A stretch of DNA of 64,000 nt from Acinetobacter sp. XH1741 (GTDB lineage Bacteria > Pseudomonadota > Gammaproteobacteria > Pseudomonadales > Moraxellaceae): positions 992,001-1,056,000 of the forward strand of contig NZ_CP157428.1 in the NCBI RefSeq assembly GCF_041021895.1, given 5' to 3'. Below are positions 37,394-46,110 of the stretch, one piece after another; within the stretch, counting starts at the first letter, position 1; each line of letters begins with the position of its first letter. The translations under genes and the position numbers were made by a program. Under the pieces are notes generated by a model, which saw only the letters and a program-made list of their open reading frames with translations, was not told the DNA's origin and did no database searches.

Positions 37394-37406
37394 GTTATAA
37401 CATAAC
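37394..37406. promoter_or_regulatory. Zur-like operator upstream of tonB-exbB-exbD
   Basis: GTTATAACATAAC fits the gammaproteobacterial Zur core GTTAT-N3-ATAAC exactly, and the left flank AAAT also matches the longer E. coli box. It is 310 bp upstream of tonB, just after the purU terminator. That suggests a zinc-repressed promoter with a long leader. Confidence 0.55.
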
Positions 37407-37509
37407 CTAAATTCGTTGTTTCATTAAATCACCTTAGGATGTGACTACTTAATCATTTTTTAAGTTAGATGCGATTTGATAGATGAAATATGGAACCAAC
37501 AAATTTTGC

Positions 37510-37566
37510 GTGTTGTCTAAGCATGAGAAAAGTAAAGTGATATCACTTTATTAAGATAGACGACAC
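37510..37566 (+). other. long hairpin in the tonB upstream region
   Basis: An outer 10-bp stem (GTGTTGTCTA 37510-37519 with TAGACGACAC 37557-37566, one G-U) encloses the perfect 18-bp palindrome TAAAGTGATATCACTTTA (37533-37550). The two would form a nested RNA structure in the leader, or the inner palindrome may be a protein site. I see no good promoter between this structure and tonB and no convincing gene here. Confidence 0.55.
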
Positions 37567-37716
37567 AATGATGAGCGGTGATTTTCGCAAAAAAGTAGTT
37601 GCAAATGAAAACACTTCTCATTTATTATTGTGGCACTTTATTGTTCTATCCGATGTTTGAAATCGTTTCTATAAATTAAAAGACGAGATCATCATCCATT
37701 AGGTAATTAGATTCTT

Positions 37717-38472
37717 ATGAGTCAATCTTCCGCAGCCTTAAACTCTCCCAATCCGATGAAAAAGAAAGTCATCACGGCACTAATTGCGGTTGCAATTGGT
37801 CATATCGGGGTCTTATGGGCAGTCAGCCATATTAAGCCTGCTGAATTAAAGCCAATTGATAAGAAACCTTTACAAGTCCGCTTCGTTAAAATTCAAGAGC
37901 AACCAAAGCCTTTACCACCGAAACCAAAAGAACCGCCTAAAAAGCCGGAACCTAAAAAAGAAGTGAAAGAGGTTAAAGTTGTTGAGAAGCCTGTGATTCC
38001 ACCTAAACCAGTGGAAAAAATCCAGCAGGTGAAAAAGGCTGAAACTCCTAAACAAGCAATAAAGACAGAACCAAAAGTTGAACCAAAAGTAGTCACTCCA
38101 ACGACCACTGTGACTGAAAAAGTTGTTGAAAAGCCAAAGCCAGTGGTTCAAGAAGCACCTAAAGCTCAACCTGCGCCAGATCCATCACCGAAACATGTCT
38201 CAATTGGTGGTTCAGGTGTACAGTGGAGTCGCTCACCACGTTTGACTGTTTCACCAAAAGATTTACAAGGCGAAGCGCGTTCAGTTGTTGTACTCATTGA
38301 AGCTGATGAAAAAGGCAAGATTACCAACGTACGCGTAACCCGTAGTAGCGGCATTTCAAGTCTAGATGACAAAGTTGTCCGTGCTGTACGTGGTGCAAAA
38401 TTTAAACCTTATATGGAAAACGGTGTTGCTTATCCAATTAAAGCCGAGCAACCCTTTGATTTAACCCCTTAA
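37717..38472 (+). CDS. tonB: TonB-family energy-transducing protein
   Basis: TonB spans the periplasm and passes proton-motive energy from ExbB-ExbD to outer-membrane receptors. The 251-residue protein has one N-terminal membrane helix (ALIAVAIGHIGVLWAV) and a Pro/Lys/Glu-rich rigid region from about residue 60 to 155. A C-terminal TonB domain follows (about 165-250) with VTRSSGISSLDDKVVRAV. exbB and exbD follow directly, forming a complete system. The Zur-like box upstream hints that this copy serves zinc uptake. Confidence 0.93.
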   Translation: MSQSSAALNSPNPMKKKVITALIAVAIGHIGVLWAVSHIKPAELKPIDKKPLQVRFVKIQEQPKPLPPKPKEPPKKPEPKKEVKEVKVVEKPVIPPKPVEKIQQVKKAETPKQAIKTEPKVEPKVVTPTTTVTEKVVEKPKPVVQEAPKAQPAPDPSPKHVSIGGSGVQWSRSPRLTVSPKDLQGEARSVVVLIEADEKGKITNVRVTRSSGISSLDDKVVRAVRGAKFKPYMENGVAYPIKAEQPFDLTP

Positions 38473-38516
38473 ACGAATTTGAGTCCCAACGGCTAACCTT
38501 AATCAGGAGTTCGAAT

Positions 38517-39137
38517 ATGAACTTTTCAATCTATTGGCAACATGCAGATGCAGTGAGTAAAACCCTGTATTTCATCTTATTGGCAATGTCGATTGCTACC
38601 TGGACAGTTTTCATCTTACGTTTGATGGGGACTCGCCAACTAAAACAACAAGCTTATGCTCAACTTTCTAAGGCTATTACTTCGCTAAAAGCAAAGTTAC
38701 AACCTTTGAGTTTTGAGCAGCGTAAAGCAGTTGCAGAGCAAGCTCTACTTCGTCAAATTTCTGCTGAAAAGGTCAATGCTGAAAAAGGTATTTCTGTTTT
38801 AGGAACAATTGCTTCAATTGCACCATTCGTTGGTTTGTTTGGTACGGTATGGGGTATTTTCCATGCACTTGTTGCTGTAGGTAAGAGCGGACAAGCTGGC
38901 TTGGCTCAAGTGGCTACACCAGTAGGTGAAGCACTGATTATGACTGGCCTTGGTCTTGCAGTTGCGATTCCTGCGGTATTGGCTTATAACATCTGTGTAC
39001 GCGCGAATCGTGGTCTTGCTCATGATTTACAAGATCAAGCGCACAGTTTGTTAATCGATACAATGTTGCAGCAAGACTCAACTGTAAAGTCTGATGTCAA
39101 AACTGCAGAGCAAAGTTATGTTGGAGGTCAAGCTTAA
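38517..39137 (+). CDS. exbB: ExbB proton-channel subunit
   Basis: ExbB forms the pentameric proton channel of the TonB motor. The 206-residue inner-membrane protein has three membrane helices and the MotA/TolQ/ExbB signature region LGTIASIAPFVGLFGTVWGI (about residues 94-113). GEALIMTGLGLAVAIPAV comes later. A CAGGAGT site lies 8 bases before the ATG. The gene is 44 bp from tonB, and its stop overlaps the exbD start by one base (TAATG), so translation is coupled. Confidence 0.95.
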   Translation: MNFSIYWQHADAVSKTLYFILLAMSIATWTVFILRLMGTRQLKQQAYAQLSKAITSLKAKLQPLSFEQRKAVAEQALLRQISAEKVNAEKGISVLGTIASIAPFVGLFGTVWGIFHALVAVGKSGQAGLAQVATPVGEALIMTGLGLAVAIPAVLAYNICVRANRGLAHDLQDQAHSLLIDTMLQQDSTVKSDVKTAEQSYVGGQA

Positions 39138-39541
39138 TGGCTTTTCAATTGGGTGAAGACCACGATAGTGGCATAAATGAGATGAACCTCATTCCGCTAA
39201 TCGACATTATGTTGGTGTTAATGATCATCTTTTTGGTCACAGCAACAGTTGCCAACCCATCGATTCCATTAACACTTCCTAAAACAACTGCTGAAATTAT
39301 TGATCCACCACCAAAAGCAATTACGATTAGTATCAATGCAAATGGTGAAGTGGCTTGGGATACTCAAGTGATTAGCCTTGATGAGCTTCAAAAACGTTTT
39401 CAAGAAGCAGGTCAGGCCAATGTTAAACCTACAGTTCAACTTCGTGCTGATAAAGAGTCGAAGTACGATACTGTTGCTCAGGTAATGTCTCGCGCCAGTG
39501 AAGCCGGACTGAGCGATATTGCCTTTGTAAGTGAAAACTAA
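39137..39541 (+). CDS. exbD: ExbD motor subunit
   Basis: ExbD is the single-helix partner inside the ExbB pentamer. The 134-residue protein has the N-terminal helix with the essential aspartate in NLIPLIDIMLVLMIIFLV. A periplasmic domain ending SEAGLSDIAFVSE follows. It is translationally coupled to exbB and closes the operon before a strong terminator. Confidence 0.95.
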   Translation: MAFQLGEDHDSGINEMNLIPLIDIMLVLMIIFLVTATVANPSIPLTLPKTTAEIIDPPPKAITISINANGEVAWDTQVISLDELQKRFQEAGQANVKPTVQLRADKESKYDTVAQVMSRASEAGLSDIAFVSEN

Positions 39542-39558
39542 AATTTAGTTTCCTCAAT

Positions 39559-39587
39559 AAAAAAGCAACCGATTAGGTTGCTTTTTT
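39559..39587. terminator. terminator between exbD and msrA
   Basis: The stem AAAAAAGCAACC/GGTTGCTTTTTT with loop GATTA lies between two convergent genes. Confidence 0.9.
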
Positions 39588-39598
39588 ATTGCTCTGAT

Positions 39599-40123
39599 TT
39601 ATTGATCTTTCATCAGATGCTGGAATTTACTATATAGCTTTAATAGCTTAGGTGGAATCGCAAAGTTGCAATAACCTTGTGAAGGGTTCTTTGCATAGTA
39701 ATTCTGATGATATTCTTCTGCCGGATAGAATGTCGGGACAGGGGACAACTCAGTCACAATATCAAGATCATCATTTTTGAGAGTTTGAATTGTGTGTTCT
39801 GCTGCCTGCTTTTGCTCTTCATTATAATAGTAAATAACAGAGCGGTATTGCGTGCCGATATCATTACCTTGGCGGTTTAAAGTCGTTGGATCATGCGTCG
39901 CAAAGAACACGTCAAGTAACTGAGAATATGTAACTTGTTGTTCATCAAAGTCAATAAGGACTACTTCAGCATGCTGAGTATCTCCTTGACAGACTTGCTC
40001 ATAGGTTGGGTGAGTTGTATGCCCACCTGCATAACCACTTGTTACTTTTTCTACACCGCGTATTTGTAAAAATACAGCTTCGACGCACCAAAAACAGCCG
40101 CCACCAAATAATGCCTGTTGCAT
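39599..40123 (-). CDS. msrA: peptide-methionine (S)-S-oxide reductase
   Basis: MsrA repairs oxidised methionine in proteins. The 174-residue protein has the active-site motif [12 protein letters not shown] at its start (catalytic cysteine at residue 10) and [19 protein letters not shown] later. There is no signal peptide, so it is cytosolic. It is a single gene. The 129 bp upstream hold no feature I can name. Confidence 0.96.
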   Translation of the reverse strand: MQQALFGGGCFWCVEAVFLQIRGVEKVTSGYAGGHTTHPTYEQVCQGDTQHAEVVLIDFDEQQVTYSQLLDVFFATHDPTTLNRQGNDIGTQYRSVIYYYNEEQKQAAEHTIQTLKNDDLDIVTELSPVPTFYPAEEYHQNYYAKNPSQGYCNFAIPPKLLKLYSKFQHLMKDQ

Positions 40124-40252
40124 TGTTTTTCCCTCTATTTCCTGCCTATTACAATAGGGTTTATCTATTTAGATTACAAAGTAAAGCATGTATAAAAAAG
40201 TAAAGAAAAAGAGAATAACTTATTCAGTTTTCGATAGCCACTAACAGACCTT

Positions 40253-40759
40253 CTATATTTGAAGGGTTTTTAGATAAGCTTCTAAGTTGGAGAATGTTCC
40301 ATTAAATCCTTGTGTCATTCCATTGCGAGCAGAATCAAAAGTTGAGTTTCCAACATCGTCAGAGTTCCATGGTTGCCAAGTAATTGTGACTTTTGTTTTT
40401 ATATTATCAATATTTTCAAAAGTTGTGGTTGCTAACATTTCTAATGGCCATGTTGGTGACATGGGGTGTCGTGTGTTGTTACCATCTTTATCTGAGAAAG
40501 ATTGAATAAAGGTTAATCGTTCATTGGGTACAATCTCACGAAACACTTGCTTCCCCCACATTTGTGTTCCATCGGGTCCTTCTAACCCATAGTGATAAGT
40601 GCCTCCAACTTTAAAATCCATTGAGGTGTGAATGATTTTGAAATTTTTTGGACTCATCCAATTTTGTAAGTGATTAATATCAGTATGTACCCTGAATACA
40701 AGATCACGAGGTGCATTAAATACTTTAGAAATACTAAATGGTGTAATTTTTTCTGTCAT
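40253..40759 (-). CDS. SRPBCC (AHSA1-type) domain protein
   Basis: The 168-residue protein is a START-like hydrophobic-ligand fold of the AHSA1 group. It starts with SISKVFNAPRDLVFRVHTD and has the aromatic pattern HLQNWMSPKNF, then VTITWQPWNS. Members bind small hydrophobic ligands or act as Hsp90 co-chaperone-like proteins; neither role is proven here. It has no operon partner. The 148 bp upstream are AT-rich and featureless. Confidence 0.82.
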   Translation of the reverse strand: MTEKITPFSISKVFNAPRDLVFRVHTDINHLQNWMSPKNFKIIHTSMDFKVGGTYHYGLEGPDGTQMWGKQVFREIVPNERLTFIQSFSDKDGNNTRHPMSPTWPLEMLATTTFENIDNIKTKVTITWQPWNSDDVGNSTFDSARNGMTQGFNGTFSNLEAYLKTLQI

Positions 40760-40907
40760 GATTATTTTCCTTTATTAGAAAACTGGTTAATTTACAAATT
40801 GAATAAGTTATACAATTACTTTGTAATTTTTGCAGATCATATTCAATGCTCTCAAAGTATTCTTCTAATATTTGGCGAAAATAAGCCTATAAAATATCAA
40901 GCAGACT

Positions 40908-41963
40908 CTAGTCAGCTTTGGGTAAACCTTGTCGCACAATTTGAGAAAAGTGTTCACTACTCTGATCTGAAAGTTGCTCAAAATGCTCAGTGCGTGGATT
41001 GATATGCGCAATTTGATACCACTGGTCTAAGCTAATATTTTGATTGAGCGCTTTAAGATCATATAAATAGTTAGGTAAGTAACCTGAGGCAATTAAACGA
41101 TAATCTTTAGGAAGCTGATAGGGGTTAATCGCTTGAACCATATCAAAAATTAAGGTTGTACAATTACTTGTGAGCGTATTGTACCACTCTGGTTTTGCAC
41201 GTAACTCATCCGATTTTTTAAGATATTCTAAAAACAAAGCTTTTCGCTCGGTACGCGGCATATTCACAGGGAAATTATAAACTTGCTCTTTGCGGATGTT
41301 ACTGCGTGTATAGACAATATCTTTTTCATCAGAGGCAATTAAGCTAAGTTCGTATTTTCTAAAAAAGCCGCCAATCGCTGAAAACTCTTCGCCTTTCTCT
41401 TTGCGAATTTCAATTGAAAATACGAGAGGTTGTTGATTTTTAAATTCAAAACTGACCAGCGTATGCGCAATTTGCGGTCCCATCCAGTATGAGGTAATAA
41501 TGTTTATTCCATTTAACTGGTTCAAGTCAAAAGTTCGGGTTTCCCAGCGAACATCATAAGTTCCATCTGGATGCCAGTTAAAGTTGCGAACATTGTGTAA
41601 AGTGATCACATCGCCGTGTTTTTCATAGCTCAGCATATTGGCAACTTCAGGATTCCAGTCACGATCTTGACGTGCTGTAATCGAAAAATACCAAACTAAA
41701 GAACAGGCAAAAACTAAAAGATAAATCAGGATATCCATACGGCGACTAATGATATGTCCATTGACATATAAGCCAGCCATACTTAAGGCAAAAGCCACCC
41801 AAATACCAATAAGTATACGGCTACCTAACCAGCCAAAAGGTTGCTGAACCCAAAGGGCTAAGCAGACCCAAATGCTAGAGAACACAATAAACAGCGTGAA
41901 TAGACTATGTAAAAGCCCAAAGAGAAGGGCGATAAGAAATTCACGCGTTCCAATATTGTGCAT
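40908..41963 (-). CDS. DUF4105 (Lnb N-terminal-like) membrane protein
   Basis: The 351-residue protein has three N-terminal membrane helices (about residues 8-100). A DUF4105 domain follows with the conserved asparagine-cysteine in YNTLTSNCTTLIFDMV near residue 265. In Lnb of low-GC Gram-positives this domain takes part in lipoprotein N-acyl transfer. In Gram-negatives its role is unclear because Lnt does that job. The gene is 14 bp downstream of folA and probably shares its transcript. Confidence 0.8.
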   Translation of the reverse strand: MHNIGTREFLIALLFGLLHSLFTLFIVFSSIWVCLALWVQQPFGWLGSRILIGIWVAFALSMAGLYVNGHIISRRMDILIYLLVFACSLVWYFSITARQDRDWNPEVANMLSYEKHGDVITLHNVRNFNWHPDGTYDVRWETRTFDLNQLNGINIITSYWMGPQIAHTLVSFEFKNQQPLVFSIEIRKEKGEEFSAIGGFFRKYELSLIASDEKDIVYTRSNIRKEQVYNFPVNMPRTERKALFLEYLKKSDELRAKPEWYNTLTSNCTTLIFDMVQAINPYQLPKDYRLIASGYLPNYLYDLKALNQNISLDQWYQIAHINPRTEHFEQLSDQSSEHFSQIVRQGLPKAD

Positions 41964-41977
41964 AGATGTCCATAAAA

Positions 41978-42487
41978 TTATTTTTTATATGTTGCAAATT
42001 CGAATGAAGTCCCAGACTTTTCATCTACTTGCTGCTCACTCGCAGTTTTTTGAAAATCACTCGGTATTGTTGGATAATGTGCATCACCTTGCACATCTAA
42101 GTCAACATGGGTGAGCTCAAGACGGTCTGCAATTGACAGCGTTTGCTTAAATATTTCACCGCCACCAATGATGAACAATGCTTGTTTTTCGGTATTTTTT
42201 ACATCTTCTAAAGCTGCATTTAAAGCGTCTTCAATTGAATATGCAACTTTTACACCGTCAAAGTACCAGTTAATATCACGGGTAATTACCCAGTTTACAC
42301 GGTTTGGTAGAGTACGGCCCATAGACTCAAGCGTTTTACGGCCCATAATCACCACACCACCTTGGGTGATTTCTTTAAAGTGTTTTAAGTCGGCAGAGAT
42401 ATGCCATGGCAACGCATTGCCTTTACCAATACAGTGATTTTTGTCCATTGCGACAACGTGGACAACTTCTACATTTTGCCATGCCAT
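41978..42487 (-). CDS. folA: dihydrofolate reductase
   Basis: FolA reduces dihydrofolate to tetrahydrofolate with NADPH and is the trimethoprim target. The 169-residue protein has VVAMDKNHCIGKGNALPWHI near the start, then GGVVIMGRKTLESMG and IIGGGEIFKQTL. It lies 44 bp after thyA on the same strand. ThyA produces the dihydrofolate that FolA recycles, so the pair is a functional operon. Confidence 0.96.
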   Translation of the reverse strand: MAWQNVEVVHVVAMDKNHCIGKGNALPWHISADLKHFKEITQGGVVIMGRKTLESMGRTLPNRVNWVITRDINWYFDGVKVAYSIEDALNAALEDVKNTEKQALFIIGGGEIFKQTLSIADRLELTHVDLDVQGDAHYPTIPSDFQKTASEQQVDEKSGTSFEFATYKK

Positions 42488-42531
42488 AATCTTATTCTCT
42501 AAACCGTAATCTAATGAAATTCAAGCCGTCT

Positions 42532-43374
42532 TTATACTGCAACTGGTGCTTTAATTGCAGGGTGTGACTCATAACCTACAATCTCGATATCTTCAAATTT
42601 GAAATCGAAAATGTCTTTAACTTCTGGATTAAGTTTCAATTGGCATAACGGTAATGGTTCACGCGTTAGTTGTAGTTTAGCTTGTTCAAAATGGTTGACA
42701 TAAAGATGAGTATCACCACCTGTCCAAACAAAATCGCCCACTCCTAAACCGCACACTTGAGCAATCATATGAGTGAGTAGAGCATAACTTGCAATGTTAA
42801 AAGGTACGCCTAAGAACACATCGGCACTACGTTGATAAAGCTGGCATGACAATTTGTTATCTTGTACGAAAAACTGAAAAAGTGTGTGACAAGGCGGTAA
42901 AGCAACTTGTCCAGCCTCATTTGGGTTCCAGCCAGAAATAATTAAACGACGTGAATTTGGATTGGTCTTGATTTCATTAATTAACCATTTAATTTGGTCA
43001 AAACCATCTTGATTATATGTTCCATCAGCATTTTTGGTTGCGCCGAAATTACGCCACTGATGGCCATAAACAGGTCCAAGTTCATGTTCGGGACGACCAA
43101 AACGAGCTGTTTGTTCTGCTGTTGCCCATTCGTCCCAAATTGAAACTTTATTGTCTTTTAAATATTGGACGTTGGTGTCGCCTTTTAAAAACCAAAGTAA
43201 CTCAATCACAATAGAACGGAAGTGAACTTTTTTTGTGGTGAGTAAAGGAAAACCTTTAGAGAGATCAAAACGCATTTGATGACCAAATACAGAACGGGTT
43301 CCTGTGCCTGTACGGTCGCCTTTGTCACCGCCATTATCAAGGATATGTTGTAGTAGGTCTAAATATGCACGCAT
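42532..43374 (-). CDS. thyA: thymidylate synthase
   Basis: ThyA methylates dUMP to dTMP with methylene-tetrahydrofolate. The 280-residue protein has the catalytic cysteine in [12 protein letters not shown] (about residue 162), the [19 protein letters not shown] block and [12 protein letters not shown] near the start. It heads a thyA-folA transcript. The 165 bp upstream include a small frame on the other strand. Confidence 0.97.
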   Translation of the reverse strand: MRAYLDLLQHILDNGGDKGDRTGTGTRSVFGHQMRFDLSKGFPLLTTKKVHFRSIVIELLWFLKGDTNVQYLKDNKVSIWDEWATAEQTARFGRPEHELGPVYGHQWRNFGATKNADGTYNQDGFDQIKWLINEIKTNPNSRRLIISGWNPNEAGQVALPPCHTLFQFFVQDNKLSCQLYQRSADVFLGVPFNIASYALLTHMIAQVCGLGVGDFVWTGGDTHLYVNHFEQAKLQLTREPLPLCQLKLNPEVKDIFDFKFEDIEIVGYESHPAIKAPVAV

Positions 43375-43426
43375 AACACTCTCGAGTTCGGATTAATTCC
43401 ATTAAATAAAAGGGGGAGATAGCTCA

Positions 43427-43522
43427 ATGATAAATACTTATGCAATAGAGCTGCTTCATCATGAACCACAGAAGATGATACCTGTTGTAGCTCAAGATGA
43501 AAATCTAAAAATAGTTCTATAA
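43427..43522 (+). CDS. possible 31-residue small protein
   Basis: An ATG at 43427 follows GGGGGAG by 7 bases, an unusually good ribosome site for an intergenic position. The frame encodes 31 residues, starting MINTYAIELLHHEPQK and ending NLKIVL. It lies on the strand opposite thyA and the small membrane gene, within their 165-bp gap. After the stop the frame stays open for 15 more codons into the next gene's antisense. It may be a small protein, a remnant or chance. Confidence 0.35.
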   Translation: MINTYAIELLHHEPQKMIPVVAQDENLKIVL

Positions 43523-43539
43523 GATTTCGATGGACGCAA

Positions 43540-43905
43540 TTATTCAAAACGTTTAGCACGATTTTGGTAAATCGAAACTAGAAAAAATCCAACCAGTACA
43601 AAGCCTAAAGCTTGTATCGTTGCGATCCAATTATGTTGAGGCGGTAGAGCCCATATCACAATAGCAATAATAATGAGAGGATAAATTCTAAGCAGAAACT
43701 GGAAGTTAGATTTATATGAACTACGATCTGAAATTTTTGTTTGTAAATATTGCCCGAAATGAAGCCCAAAACCTAACACAAGGCTAAGAACTGTGTAAGT
43801 GGGTGATAAAGGCTGCACTTGATTAGCTACATAAATTGCAGCACAAACCGCAATAATGAAGATAAGTTTGATGTGACGCGGTGCGTTGTACCAATAAGCC
43901 AACAT
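43540..43905 (-). CDS. small membrane protein, paralogue of its neighbour
   Basis: The 121-residue protein has about four membrane helices and starts MLAYWYNAPRHIKL. It resembles the product of the gene 11 bp upstream in start (ML-x-x-W-aromatic-N), length and helix pattern, which suggests a tandem duplication. I recognise no family and no catalytic residue. Both lie downstream of lgt on the same strand and may share its transcript. Confidence 0.7.
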   Translation of the reverse strand: MLAYWYNAPRHIKLIFIIAVCAAIYVANQVQPLSPTYTVLSLVLGFGLHFGQYLQTKISDRSSYKSNFQFLLRIYPLIIIAIVIWALPPQHNWIATIQALGFVLVGFFLVSIYQNRAKRFE

Positions 43906-43916
43906 AAAAATTGAGC

Positions 43917-44276
43917 CTATTTGTTAAATAAGGATTGTGGAGAAAAAATAAAAGCAGCAAGCGCCATAAATGCGATGCCTTGCACACCCCAAATAAGCAA
44001 GTTAGGCATGGCTTTCACAAAAATAAGTGCAAACAAGAGGGCAATAGGGACCCATGTAAATAGACGGTAGAGTAAACCGGTTGGATTACTTTGAGCGAAA
44101 TGTATTTTAAAGTAGCGGCAAATTAGAAAAATAATCCCGGTTCCCGTAAACATTAAAATAGTATCTAACGGCAACGGTTGATATTGATATAACCCAATAC
44201 AGATCAAGAGCGTAATAATTAAAATCACTAATTTTTTAAATGTCGGGACTTGCTTGTTAAACCAGAATTCCAGCAT
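43917..44276 (-). CDS. small membrane protein, paralogue of its neighbour
   Basis: The 119-residue protein has about four membrane helices and starts MLEFWFNKQVPTFKKL. The open frame runs 41 codons further into the 3' end of lgt, but only the ATG at 44276 gives the start shared with its paralogue. The function is unknown. It is 73 bp downstream of lgt and 11 bp upstream of the second copy. Confidence 0.7.
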   Translation of the reverse strand: MLEFWFNKQVPTFKKLVILIITLLICIGLYQYQPLPLDTILMFTGTGIIFLICRYFKIHFAQSNPTGLLYRLFTWVPIALLFALIFVKAMPNLLIWGVQGIAFMALAAFIFSPQSLFNK

Positions 44277-44349
44277 GGTGAATCTTCTTTCTTGGGAGAT
44301 AAAAACTTTAGCATAAAAAAGAGGAGCCGAAACTCCTCTGATGTACATG

Positions 44350-45168
44350 TTAACTGTTCTTTTGTGGGCCCCAGTCGTAAATTTTCTTCTGGTAGGCATA
44401 CCACATCATCCAAAGGCCAATCAGCAGCATCGGAACTGTAAGAATTTGTCCTTTAGTCATCCAGCCAAACAGAATATAACCTTGGTCTGCATCTGGTTCA
44501 CGGAAAAATTCCATAACAAAGCGGGCAACACCATATCCCATTAAAAATAGGGAAGAAACGGCCATACGTGGGCGTGGTTTTGAACTAAACCACCACAAAA
44601 TAATGAATAGAATTAAACCTTCGCAAAGTGCTTGATAAATTTGAGAAGGATGGCGAACCAAGTGTAATGGATCGGTTGGGAAAATCATTCCAAATGGATA
44701 ATTCGGATCGGTAACCGCACGACCATATAACTCTCCACCAATAAAGTTACCGAAGCGTCCGAACATTAAGCCTGTCGGTACACAAGGGGCAACAAAGTCG
44801 AGTGTCTGGAACCATGTTTTTTGATATTTTTTACACCAGAATAGCATTGCAATCATGACGCCTAAGAAGCCGCCGTGGAAGCTCATACCACCAGTCCAGA
44901 CTTGGAATAACCAGATTGGGTTTTCAAGGAATTTATCAAATTCATAGAAAAGCACATAGCCGATACGTCCGCCTAGTACAACACCTAAGGCGCCGTAAAA
45001 CACCAGATCGGAAACCATGTCCGATGTCCAGCCATCACGCTGTTTGGCACGGTAGGAAGCGAGTCCCCAAGCACATAAAAATGCCAATAAATACATGAGT
45101 CCATACCAATGGACTTGCAGAGGTCCTAGATGTATTGCGACCGGATCGATATTAGGATAGGTCAGCAT
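44350..45168 (-). CDS. lgt: prolipoprotein diacylglyceryl transferase
   Basis: Lgt transfers diacylglycerol from phosphatidylglycerol to the lipobox cysteine, the first step of lipoprotein maturation. The 272-residue inner-membrane protein has the signature GRFGNFIGGELYGR (around residue 136-149), preceded by GGMSFHGGFLGVMIAM, and seven membrane helices. It is essential in most Gram-negatives. The convergent NRDE gene begins 93 bp from its start on the other strand. Confidence 0.97.
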   Translation of the reverse strand: MLTYPNIDPVAIHLGPLQVHWYGLMYLLAFLCAWGLASYRAKQRDGWTSDMVSDLVFYGALGVVLGGRIGYVLFYEFDKFLENPIWLFQVWTGGMSFHGGFLGVMIAMLFWCKKYQKTWFQTLDFVAPCVPTGLMFGRFGNFIGGELYGRAVTDPNYPFGMIFPTDPLHLVRHPSQIYQALCEGLILFIILWWFSSKPRPRMAVSSLFLMGYGVARFVMEFFREPDADQGYILFGWMTKGQILTVPMLLIGLWMMWYAYQKKIYDWGPQKNS

Positions 45169-45261
45169 TGCTGCTCCTTGATCTTACGTTTTGACAGATT
45201 GTAGCGGAATGATGTGAAAAATGTTGTACATTCAATGTGTAAACATAGGGAACAAGAATCA

Positions 45262-46050
45262 ATGTGTATTGTGGCTTTAGCATGGCATGTTCTGGATGAT
45301 ATGCCCTTGTGTCTTATTTCAAACCGTGATGAGTTTTATCATCGGCCAACTGCGTTGCTACATCAATGGGAGCATACGCCAATTGTTGCAGGGCAAGACT
45401 TACAGTCAGGTGGTACTTGGATGGGCGTCACGCCTCAAGGCCGATGGGCTGTGTTAACCAACTTCCGTGATGGACGTGATAAACAACAATACGAGACATC
45501 CCGTGGTCATTTGGTTCAGGCTTTTTTAGAGTCTGATTTATTACCGATTCGCTTTGCCCAACAATTAGAACAACAGCAACAGAACTTTGCGGGTTTTAAC
45601 TTGTTTATAGGAAATACGGATCAAGCGGTTTATATGAGTAACCGTGGTGAAGCTCCTCAAGTATTAGCCAATGGCGTGTATGTGGTTTCCAATGGTTTGA
45701 TGTCTGATCACTGGGAAAAAACGAGGCACTTAAGAACACGTTTTACGCAAGAGTTTTTGCCTATGCATCAACAGAAAACAGAGGAGTTGAGCTTGCAATA
45801 TGCAGCGTGGGATATTTTAGAAGATGAGCGTAAAGTTACCACCGCATTGTTGCCAAACACCGGCATTCAACCAGAAATGGAAGAGTTACTATCGTCGACT
45901 TTTATTCAAAGCCCCGTATATGGAACACGATGTTCAAATTTTTTAAGAATGACTCATCATGAATGGATCTGGTTGGAAAAGACACAGCAAGGTGAACATA
46001 GCGGTCAAATTGTAGAGCAGCAGGTGCCTTTAATAGATAGGAATAAATGA
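45262..46050 (+). CDS. NRDE (TANGO2-like) family protein
   Basis: The 262-residue protein starts MCIVALAWH and has the family motif LISNRDEFYHRPT at about residues 19-31. GGTWMGVTPQGRWAVLTN follows. The cysteine directly after the initiator methionine fits the N-terminal-nucleophile hydrolase fold of this family. Eukaryotic relatives are linked to lipid or heme handling; the bacterial function is uncertain. Two earlier in-frame starts exist, but 45262 gives the conserved MC beginning. Confidence 0.85.
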   Translation: MCIVALAWHVLDDMPLCLISNRDEFYHRPTALLHQWEHTPIVAGQDLQSGGTWMGVTPQGRWAVLTNFRDGRDKQQYETSRGHLVQAFLESDLLPIRFAQQLEQQQQNFAGFNLFIGNTDQAVYMSNRGEAPQVLANGVYVVSNGLMSDHWEKTRHLRTRFTQEFLPMHQQKTEELSLQYAAWDILEDERKVTTALLPNTGIQPEMEELLSSTFIQSPVYGTRCSNFLRMTHHEWIWLEKTQQGEHSGQIVEQQVPLIDRNK

Positions 46051-46064
46051 ACCTGAAATACAAT

Positions 46065-46095
46065 AAAAGAAACCTGCATAAAGCAGGTTTCTTTT
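46065..46095. terminator. terminator between the NRDE gene and phoX
   Basis: The stem AAAAGAAACCTGC/GCAGGTTTCTTTT with loop ATAAA lies between convergent genes. Confidence 0.88.
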
Positions 46096-46110
46096 ATATT
46101 GACTGAAGAA

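Noticed and set aside
37568..37660. 30-codon frame after the tonB leader hairpin
   Set aside because: It starts without a ribosome site and its sequence gives no sign of a real protein.
37893..38169. Two overlapping minus-strand frames inside tonB rich in Phe, Gly or Trp
   Set aside because: They arise from the Pro/Lys-rich codons of TonB read in reverse.
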